Of a stretch of DNA of 64,000 bases, positions 56,327 through 64,000 are shown in pieces. Both the position numbers and the translations under genes were made by a program. Positions within the stretch are counted from its first letter, which is position 1, and each line of letters starts with the position of its first letter. This stretch comes from Purpureocillium takamizusanense (Eukaryota > Ascomycota > Sordariomycetes > Hypocreales > Ophiocordycipitaceae), in the NCBI RefSeq assembly GCF_022605165.1, contig NC_063068.1, positions 2,232,001 to 2,296,000 on the forward strand. The letters are read 5' to 3'. Under the pieces are notes generated by a model. That model ran no database searches and was not told the DNA's origin. It was given only the letters and a program-made list of their open reading frames with translations.

Positions 56327-57362
56327 ATGGCTCGCAAATTCTTTGTTGGCGGCAACTTCAAGATGTGCGCCCGCTCCCCGCCGCTGTGCCCATGCCCCTC
56401 CACGAGCTTTGCCCCGCGGCGGTCCATGACGCGGCAGTCCGATCACAGCTGCGAGCCGCAGTGCTGCTCGGCACTGGTCGCCCGGCACGAACGTACATAT
56501 GCTGACGGAGGTCTAGGAACGGCTCCTTGTCGTCCATCAAGGAGATTGTCAACAACCTCAACAACGCCACGCTGGACGCCACCGTCGGTGAGCATCGCCC
56601 TTAACAGCCCCGCGCGGCAGCGACCAGCATGATGACCTGACTGCTGACCTCAAGTCCCCTACAGAGGTCGTTGTGGCCCCTCCCGCCCTGTACCTGCTCC
56701 AGGTGCGTGAGGCGCTCCGATCCGGCATCGAGGTCGCCGCCCAGAACGTCTTCGACAAGCCCAACGGCGCTTACACGGGCGAGATCTCGGTCGAGCAGCT
56801 CAAGGACAGCAAGATCCACTGGACCATCCTCGGCCACTCGGAGCGCCGCACCATCCTCCGCGAGTCGGACGAAATCGTCGCCTCCAAGACAAAGTACGCC
56901 ACCGAGAACGGCGTAAGCGTCATTTGGTGCTGCGGCGAGAGCCTCGAGGAGCGCGAGGCCGGCCGCACCGTCGAGGTCGTCACCAGGCAGCTCGAGGCCC
57001 TCAAGGCCAAGATCTCGGACTGGTCCCGCATCGTCATCGCCTACGAGCCCATCTGGGCCATCGGCACCGGCAAGGTTGCCACCACGGAGCAGGCTCAGGA
57101 GGTCCACAAGGCCATCCGCGGCTGGCTGACCGGTGTGAGCGCCAAGGTCGCCGACGAGACCCGCATCCTGTACGGCGGCAGCGTCAACGAGAAGAACTGC
57201 GGCGAGCTCAGCAAGCAGCCCGACATTGACGGCTTCCTCGTCGGCGGTGCTTCCCTCAAGCCCGCTTGTGAGTTTCCTCCCCCGTCTTGCTACCACTGTC
57301 CGTGGCGACCCGCTCTGACCCCTTCTCTAGTCATCGACATCGTCAACTGCCTGCAAAAGTAA
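56327..57362 (+). CDS. TPI1: Triosephosphate isomerase
   Basis: Glycolytic enzyme interconverting dihydroxyacetone phosphate and glyceraldehyde 3-phosphate. Four exons (56327-56364, 56517-56587, 56665-57267, 57331-57362); introns 152, 77 and 63 nt, the first with a weak GTGCGC donor. Product 247 aa, the normal length. All catalytic residues are visible: Lys12 in GGNFKMNG (restored by splice 1), His94 in ILGHSERR and Glu164 in [12 protein letters not shown]. The phosphate loop is YGGSV and the C-terminal [14 protein letters not shown] is completed by the last splice. Convergent with MRPL51. Confidence 0.97.
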
Positions 57363-57650
57363 ATTTCCAAGTTAGATTGTCGCAAACAGGATAGAACCTG
57401 ATATATCCGAGGTTGGACACACCGTAATGAAATGATGGAAAACTGCTTTGACTCGTCTTGTGACTTGTTTGTGCTATAAAAGTGGCTTTGATATCTGTAA
57501 ACGACTTGCTTCCGTTGTTGGACCCAAAACCAAGGTCCTCACGACACTGCTGCTTTATGCTCTTGCAAATGAATCCGTCTTGATACATGTAAAACATACA
57601 CGGCGGCGACGAATCGTGCCTGCCCTCCGCTCTTCTCCCCGCTCATGATA

Positions 57651-58176
57651 CTAGACCACCATGCCCTTGCCGTGGTAAGGGGACCAGATGCCTCTCACAC
57701 TCGGCTTCGTACTCGTCACAGCCTTGTTGGTTCGCCTCAGCTTCTCGCCGCTCGCGTCTCGCAAAAGCTCGACCTTTTGTAGAATCTCATAGGGAGACAA
57801 ATTTCGCACGCATATGGGCTTTGTGCGTCCGTTGATATAGTGTCCGATGACGACCGGGTGCTTGCCTGGTCGGGGGGAGACGGCGAACTCGACCTGGGGG
57901 TTTGCGGCGGCGAACTTGGGCAGTAAGGACTTGATGAAGCCGCTGCAACGCGTGCCGTCAGCATAAAGAACGGCTAGGTCCGAGAGCCAACATCTTCCAC
58001 TTACTTCATTCCCCGAGAGCTGCCCGCCCAGTCGCAATAGTGCAAATCCACCTTCTTGCACTGGAGGATGAAGGCGCCGACGCCATTCTGCCATCGTTAG
58101 AAACGGAACACGCCTGGTTGATTTCGCCGCGGCTTACCTGACCGCTGGAGACAGCCCGAAGTGCCTTTACTGTCAT
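57651..58176 (-). CDS. MRPL51: Mitochondrial large-subunit ribosomal protein (mL43 / MRPL51)
   Basis: Three exons (58176-58138, 58087-58005, 57942-57651) with introns of 50 and 62 nt (GTAAGC..GGCAG and GTAAGT..TTGCAG) give 137 aa. The spliced N-terminus MTVKALRAVSSGQNGVGAF and the block LQCKKVDLHYCDWAGSSRGM are characteristic of the L51/S25/CI-B8 thioredoxin-like fold. FIKSLLPKFAAANPQVEFAV follows, and the C-terminus ends in basic residues with IWSPYHGKGMVV. Component of the mitochondrial 54S subunit. Divergent from U1-70K, 349 bp apart. Confidence 0.93.
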
Positions 58177-58525
58177 TGTGTCTGGGTCGTGTAGATTGGC
58201 TTCCTCATGGTCCGACAGCGACGCAACAGGAAGAGGCTCGTGGTGTCAGGCGGCCCGCCAGCCGAAGCATCAAAAAATCGAGCTCAGTTGGGGGTTTGGC
58301 CCGAAGTGGCCTAGCGTCTCATCGGCACAGCCCCGGCAAAACTCGAGCCTCGAGGTAACAACTCGCAGCTCATGACAATTTCCCCCCAGAACGCGCGCGC
58401 GCCAGAGTACTGCTCCTCTCCATCACCTGCACCTCTAGACCGGGGCCTACGTTTCATCGGCCCAGCCCTGCAACTGCTCGCTAGCCCATCTCAACTTGCG
58501 CAGCAAAGGGCTCTGGCGTGGCATC
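58177..58525. promoter_or_regulatory. Divergent promoter region of MRPL51 and U1-70K
   Basis: 349 bp with no obvious TATA box; contains a GCGCGCGCGCC run near 58390. Confidence 0.5.
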
Positions 58526-60084
58526 ATGGCGGGAATTATGACGGAGAAGCTCCCGCACGAGCTCCGCGCTCTCTTCGCGCCGCGCCCCCCGTTGCGATGG
58601 GTCGAGGCCGTCGACAAGCGGCCCGAGCAGCGACGGACGCGCCACATCGACGGTGTCGGGGCTTTCCTCTCAGAACTGAAGGAGTACAATGCCAACGAAA
58701 TCTCGGAGCCGACCGAGAGCTGGCTTGAGCGTCGCGATCGCAAGAAGCAGGACAAGAAGGAGTCGCTCAAGCAGCTGTCTACCTTGGGTCCGAAAAAATG
58801 TGTGCAAGACCCGTTGGATTATTCGGCTCCGTGGACTGACCTTTTGCTGCGCAGTCAAACCAGAAGACGACCCCAACATCCGCGGCAACGCCTTGTCGAC
58901 AATGGTGGTCGCTCGCCTTAGCTATGAGGCCGATGAGCGCGACCTCGAGCGGCACTTTGGACGCTTCGGACCTATCGAACGCGTTCGTCTTCACCGTGTC
59001 TGGCCACATGATTTCTACAACTGACAGTGTGACTAGATCCGGCTCATCACCGATACTCATGCTCACGAGAAGCCCGGCAAGAAGAAGAAGCCTCACAGAG
59101 GTTATGCCTTTGTCGTGTTTGAGCGCGAAAAGGACATGCAAGGTAAACAAGCGCCGCCCCCTCCCCCTCCCCCTGTAGTTCAGAAAACCAGAAGACATGA
59201 GCGCCCAAACGACGCACGTACTCCGATGTGGCCCTCAGGCTTGCCCTTCGTGGGAATGCGTCGCGAGACACAAAAGGGCCCTCAAGCTTGCCCGTCTCGC
59301 TCCTCTGTTGTTATGGGCACTGCTCCAGGCAATGGTAAGCATGGCTAACATAACGTCGCTTCTGCGACGGTGAGCAGCTGCGGTGAGAGCTTGCGACGGT
59401 GATCGAATCAAGGGCAGACCGGTCAAGCTCGACGTTGAGCGTGGCCGCACAGTTGTCGGGTGGACGCCACGAAGGCTGGGCGGTGGTCTTGGCGGCCGCA
59501 ATTATACCAAGGCCGTGCCTTTCCAGCCCATGGGCCCCCGTGGCGGCTTCAGGGATGGCTTCAGAGGAGGCTTCCGTGGCGGCTTTGACGGCGGCCGGGG
59601 TCGTGGCGGCGGTCGTGGTGGACGGGGCGGTTTCCGTGGTGGCTTTGACGGTCCGCGGGGAGGGGACCGCAACGGCTTCGGGCCGCCATCGGGTGCCCCG
59701 TCGGGTCCGGGCTTTGACAGACGCAATGGCGATCGCGGCTTCTCCGGACCAGGCTACGATCGCGGCCCTCGCTTCGACGACCGGCCCGAGCGACCCGGAG
59801 GCTTTGGCGGCGGACGATTCGGCGACCGTGACCCTAGCCGTAGGACCGGCAGCAACACGGAGCCGATTGGTCGCCGAGACGGTGGGTATCGCGACCGAGA
59901 CCGTGACCGCGATCGTGACCGCGATCGTGATCGCGACTATGGCAGAGACAGGGACAGAGATCGTGACAGGGACCGTGGCCGCGACCGCCGCGACTATGAC
60001 CGGCCGCCACGGGATGACGACAACCGCAAGCGAGCATACGAGGGAGGCGGCTATGACGACTCTCGGAAAATGCCGCGCTACTGA
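58526..60084 (+). CDS. SNP1: U1 small nuclear ribonucleoprotein 70 kDa (U1-70K)
   Basis: Binds U1 snRNA stem-loop I and helps define 5' splice sites. Four exons (58526-58799, 58855-58982, 59037-59142, 59378-60084); introns 55, 54 and 235 nt with donors GTGTGC, GTTCGT and GTAAAC, the first two weak. Product 404 aa; starting at the next ATG (58538, MTEKLPHEL) gives 400 aa and may be the true start. The U1-70K N-terminal motif [14 protein letters not shown] precedes the RRM with RNP2 ([10 protein letters not shown]) and RNP1 ([10 protein letters not shown]). [20 protein letters not shown] follows, then a Gly/Phe/Arg-rich and an Arg/Asp-rich tail ([10 protein letters not shown]). A stronger in-frame donor lies 192 nt inside intron 3 (see findings). 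Convergent with MRT4. Confidence 0.95.
59143..59377 (+). other. U1-70K intron 3 with alternative in-frame donor at 59335
   Basis: The intron that restores the conserved RRM runs 59143-59377. Within it, 59143-59334 is open in the exon-3 frame (192 nt, 64 codons, no stop). It ends at a strong GTAAGC donor at 59335, with GCTAACA and GAGCAG completing a 43-nt intron. An upstream TAG at 59176-59178 after a CCCCCT tract is a possible alternative acceptor. Confidence 0.6.
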
Positions 60085-60931
60085 GAGACCAGAACGAACG
60101 ACGACGCATAGGCGTGAGCTTTCGCAGGATATGCCGCCAGTGGCTTGCCTTTGTGTCCTTTTCGGCCGGCTACAAGGGTAAGAACAGTACGCCCGAGTAT
60201 GTCGCGACGCATTTCGCAATTGGAGACGCAGGCATGTGCGCCTGCCTCCTTCATACTTCGGGATTTTCAAAGCGTGTCACGACGATCGAAGTTGACGGGC
60301 CATTGTGTATCCCGTCTCATCTTATCAGAGACGATTGCTAGACTCTCAGCAGATTCGTTGGAGTCCAAAGAAAAGGGAGTATACGGGCGGTAATTTTCTG
60401 CGTCTTGTCGTTTTTCATGCGTGTACTTTTGCAGGGTAGGTAGAGAGGTCAACTCGGATGGACCGTATTGGAACCATGAAACAACGCGTATCTCAGGTAA
60501 GGTCAGAGGTAAGGCACCCTTGTCTCACGGACCAAAGCAAAGAGCGCGTTTCGAGCGATGCATGATGTAAGTGGTATGGGACAACGGTGAGTATATGCGT
60601 GTGCTCCCGCGATGGACGCCATAGCCACGACGGAACGGGGCGGAGTGTACAATACGTAGGAGTCGTATCTACAGGGAGTCCAGTAGATGGTGTGTAATAT
60701 GCTAGGTATTATCATCATCTGTTGAGGCGGCGCTCGAGAAAACATGACTGTGAGCGCGCCAGTGTGTGTATATCCCATGACCTTAGAACGCCGAGATGCC
60801 CGTTTTTAAAGCTCATGCCCGAGACCAAGTCGACCGACCGTGAAAAGGTCATTCGTGCCCTGGCCAGCAGCGTCACAATTCTTCCATTTTAAACCGTATC
60901 TGTCCAATCATGTCCATGCGCGTGTGGCATT
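60085..60931. other. Intergenic between convergent U1-70K and MRT4
   Basis: 847 bp of 3' flanks. No gene or repeat recognised. Confidence 0.55.
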
Positions 60932-61733
60932 TCAATCCTCTTCGACACCGTCCATGGCGGCGGGATCTACCTCTGTAACCTCGCCGGTGGCCGAACTCCA
61001 GTACCTGCTCGAGTGTCAGTCATTGATGGCGGAGGGGTCAGGGGGAAGGCGGAGACACTCACGCAACAACCTTGACGCGGAACTCGCTGAGGCAGACGCT
61101 GAAGAGCTTGAGGAGCCTCGTCTGGCGGGAGTCGAGCACGTCGCCCTCCTTGCAGACGACATAGCCCTCGCCGGCGCCCGACTCGTCGCCGAGGACGACC
61201 TTGCCCTTGACCATGCGGGTGGGGACGCCTAACCGCCGCAGCTCGGGCTCGATGGAGTGCTCGAGGGCGACGTCGTGCTCGGCGGGGACCTCGCCGGCGG
61301 TGGCGTAGACGACGCCGGGCGGGATGGTGAAGGAGCGGGTGGCGGTGACGCCGGCGCGGGCGAAGTCGACCTTTGTCTGGGCGTCAAAGTACTCGAGGAC
61401 GGCCGGGGCGGGTCGGTTGGTGAGCAGCAGGCCGACGGTGCCGGCGAGGTACTGGGTCAGGTCCTGGATGCCCGGGGCGACGGCCTCGGCGGGGGACTGG
61501 CCGAGGGCCTTGCTCATGAGCTTGGTCTTGCCGAAGAAGAGGCGGCTGTCGGCGAGGTCGCGGCGGACGTCCTTGAGGTAGTTGTTGCGCATGTTGTCGA
61601 CGCTGAAGACGAAGCAGTGCTGGTACTCGGGGACAGCGTCGCGTATGTTCTGGAAGAGCTTGTCCTTTTGCTCGCGCGTCTTCTTGGAGACTTGCGTGAG
61701 GTGGTAGACCTTGGCGCGCTTGGACTTGGGCAT
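60932..61733 (-). CDS. MRT4: Ribosome assembly factor Mrt4 (P0-like)
   Basis: Two exons (61733-61063 and 61004-60932) with a 58-nt intron (GTGAGT..GAGCAG) give 247 aa. Nucleolar factor that occupies the rRNA site of stalk protein P0 during 60S maturation. The N-terminus [20 protein letters not shown] is typical. The L10/P0-like domain includes [28 protein letters not shown] and GLLLTNRP. It lacks the acidic P0 C-terminus, as expected. The splice gives [20 protein letters not shown] and an acidic end. Confidence 0.95.
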
Positions 61734-63697
61734 GATGGGCTGGCCGTTGCGAGTGCTACTGCTGCTGCGATTTGCCTAATTTCGAGGCCCGTTCCCTTTT
61801 TCCCCTCTTTCTTTGGCTTTATTTTTGATCCTTGTGTGGTGGTGCTAATAGGATCTATCGGGCGGGCGGGCTCGGTCACGAAGGGGAGTTGTCGTCGTCG
61901 TATCGTGGGTTTGGGTGGTTTTTCCCGAAGGCGACAGCGGTTCCCGTTGATAAGATTGTGCAAAATTTTGGAGGCGCAGACACAACTTTTTTTTTTCTGG
62001 AGCGGACGGGAGACCCCGCAGTCTCAATTGGCGGCCGGTTCCATCTGGGCAGTGGTGCAGTGGTGGTGGAAGCCCCGTAGCAGTGGTGGTGCAGGGGTCC
62101 CTACACCTGTAAGGACCCCAGACTGGCCACTCCAACAGCGGCGCCTGCTGTGCTGCTAAGCGCTGCAAAATGCCGAGTACCTCAGTAACAACCTTACCTT
62201 ACCTAAGGTAGGTACTTAGGCAGCATACGATGACGGGACGAAATGTTTGACACCCATGATCATCACCAATCGACGCTATGCAATTGGCAGACAACGCCGC
62301 GACGTGCCGGAGCGTCAAGCAGACGCCGGACGATTGATCAAGTGACGAAGCCAAATTCCTAGCCAGTATGGGAGCCTGAAAGTTATACCTATTCGAACCA
62401 GCCAGCGTCCACTCTAGACGTCCTCGGCAATGCGTAATCGCGTAGATCAGTCGGAGGACAACTTGATGGTTTTGGGGACGTGCCCAGTTACCTAGCAGGC
62501 CGCCTGGAGGGAAGAACTGCATTTATTTGTTCCATTTCGTCCCTCGTCTCGCGCTGCCGTCTCCACCGTCGCCCTCCGGGTACGTACCCTATTAGCCATT
62601 TCAAGGGGGGGGGGCCACCAGTTTTCCTCCGCTCCGAACTTCGCACGCGCGAACCCCAGCTTCCCGGTTGCAAAAAGGGTGCACGGACCAAGGGCGGCAT
62701 CCTCCAAGGCCACTGGCGGCGGGCTACTACCCTACCCTACCTACCCTACGCTTCGAAGCCTCGTGCAGCACCGCAGTGCACTGTGCTACTGCTCTGCCCT
62801 GCCCTGCACCGTGGAAGTGCAAAGTACAATATACGTACCAGACGGGAGAGAATCTTGGGTCCCTCATGAAATACTACCTGATATAGTACGTATCATTGCA
62901 GCAGCAGCCGGGGGAGGATGGAGGAGCACGAGCTGGCCGCTCACACGGACCCGGCTGGTACTACCTACACGCGCTACCTTGGCCAGGTACCTGCCTGTTA
63001 GTGCGTCCAGTGCTGTACCTTAGACATCATGGCCTGTCCTAGGTACCCAGGTTAGTAGCTCGGTCGCCGCCACCACCACCGGACTACCTACCACCACCAA
63101 GCTCGCCTGCCCCCTCCAGAATGTGCAGAGTGGATGTTACCTAAGTTTGCCGCCGCCCAAACCCACCCTGCCAGCCTGCCAGGCACTTTGTGTTATTTTT
63201 TTCCTGCCTTTCCTTCCACCTCCTCCCAACAACGCACCACAACCCATTGCGGCTTCACTGCACTTCAGCAACCCTCCTCCCTCTCTCTCCATCCTCCCGA
63301 GCATCACACGAAGAGGCCCCCTCCTTTCCGCCATCAGTCTCCCTGCTTCTCCCTTCGCCTCTCTGTCCGCGACTTCCGCTCCTCCCGAGCCGTTTCCGCC
63401 AGTTTCTCCCGGCCTCGCTCCCGCACTAGTGTCATCGGGTCCCGACACACGACCACAACTCATCACCACCTCGTCCTACTCCTCCCGCCGCCCACCGCCC
63501 TCTCCAAGGCTCCCAGCGACGCTGCTCCTCGCCACGGACCCCAAGCCTCACACGTTGGCCCACATCATCTTCCTTTCCCTCCCCATTGATACCCCTTTGT
63601 CGACGCGTTCGTGCGCCCTTCTTTGTTCGCATCTGCTTCCTGTTGCGCATCCCCCCACGCTCCTTCGACCTAGCCCAGTTTCTCCGACAACGACAAA
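61734..63697. other. Intergenic upstream of MRT4 and of the NTF2-domain gene
   Basis: 1.96 kb between divergent genes. Near MRT4, GTGGTGCAG/GCAGTGGTGG direct repeats (62050-62100). In the middle, ACCTTACCTAAGGTAGGTAC and similar GTACC/TACCTACC motifs (62195-62220, 62720-62750, 62995-63050). From 63180 to 63690 there is a strongly C/T-rich leader of the downstream gene. No gene seen; the long open frames in the C/T-rich part are compositional. Confidence 0.55.
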
Positions 63698-64000
63698 ATG
63701 GCCACCAACGGCAGCTTCATCCAGCAGGAGCAGTACAAGGCCCAGGCCGAGCAGTATCCCGCTACGGCTACCCCGGGTGATGCTGCCGCCAACGCCGCGG
63801 GAAACAGCAACCTCTCCAAGGATGAGGTTGGCTGGTACTTTGTCGAGCAGTACTACACCACCCTGAGCAAGTCGCCCGAGAAGCTTCACGTACGTTGTCC
63901 AACCTCTCCAATGCGCCTTGTTTCACTGCTTGGCTAACGCATCGCCTTCTAGCTTTTCTACGGCAAACGCTCCCAATTCGTGTACGGTCTCGAGGCCGAG
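63698..64000 (+). CDS. NTF2-domain RNA-binding protein (G3BP/Bre5-like), 5' part
   Basis: Starts at the ATG 63698 (context ACAAA ATG G) after a C/T-rich leader and runs off the right edge. Exon 1 ends at 63889. A 63-nt intron (63890-63952, GTACGT..TTCTAG with GCTAACG) joins it to [16 protein letters not shown]. After a polar Gln/Ala-rich N-terminus, [33 protein letters not shown] is the start of an NTF2-like domain in the form found in G3BP and Bre5/Nxt3 proteins. Those continue with an RRM, cooperate with a ubiquitin protease and join stress granules. The RRM would lie outside the window, so the class is inferred. Confidence 0.8.

Noticed and set aside
63123..63866. 247-aa Pro/Ser/Leu frame before the NTF2-domain gene
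   Set aside because: It is the translation of a C/T-rich 5' leader and overlaps the true start in another frame.

Overview
The window is nuclear DNA from a filamentous ascomycete, most likely a Sordariomycete and probably Hypocreales. This is inferred from short spliceosomal introns (mostly 50-65 nt, GT..AG, CTAAC-like branch sites), GC-rich third positions, 5' leaders rich in C and T, and the families present. No ribosomal RNA, tRNA, CRISPR array or intact transposon was recognised. Splice sites were read by eye and checked for frame continuity.

Layout. 1-481: 3' end of a GPI-anchored wall protein with Cys/His-rich repeats. 1.9-14.6 kb is a housekeeping block: NUC1 nuclease, PFS2 polyadenylation factor (-), a DGAT1-type acyltransferase, STE14 methyltransferase (-), a TMEM170-family membrane protein (-) and peroxin PEX8. 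14.6-26.4 kb is a looser accessory pocket: a serine-rich secreted protein, a KP4-like small secreted protein, a long gene-poor stretch with short GTAC/TTCGTA motifs, a Ddr48-like repeat protein, phosphoinositide phospholipase C (-) and a tiny cysteine-rich secreted protein (-). 26.4-42 kb is dense again: NRDE2 (-), TSC10, URB2 (-), MIC10, a small membrane protein (-) and a Zn2Cys6 regulator (-). 42-56 kb is sparse: a glutamic peptidase (eqolisin), an unknown conserved-looking protein (-) and a C2H2 transcription factor with about 5.8 kb of gene-free DNA upstream. 56.3-64 kb: triosephosphate isomerase, mitochondrial ribosomal protein MRPL51 (-), U1-70K, MRT4 (-) and the 5' end of an NTF2-domain (G3BP/Bre5-like) protein.

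Function. The genes are independent eukaryotic units, not an operon or an obvious biosynthetic cluster. RNA and ribosome biogenesis is well represented (PFS2, NRDE2, URB2, U1-70K, MRT4, MRPL51). Lipid and membrane genes are DGAT1, TSC10, PLC, STE14 and MIC10. The secreted proteins concentrate in the accessory pocket and in the eqolisin.

The observations most worth following are: (1) an in-frame alternative 5' splice site inside the RRM of U1-70K, the protein that itself acts in 5' splice-site recognition; (2) the KP4-like secreted protein; (3) a dispersed GTACTTCGTA motif found only in non-coding DNA; (4) the Cys/His repeat units of the GPI protein; (5) a start codon that forms an exon by itself in URB2.
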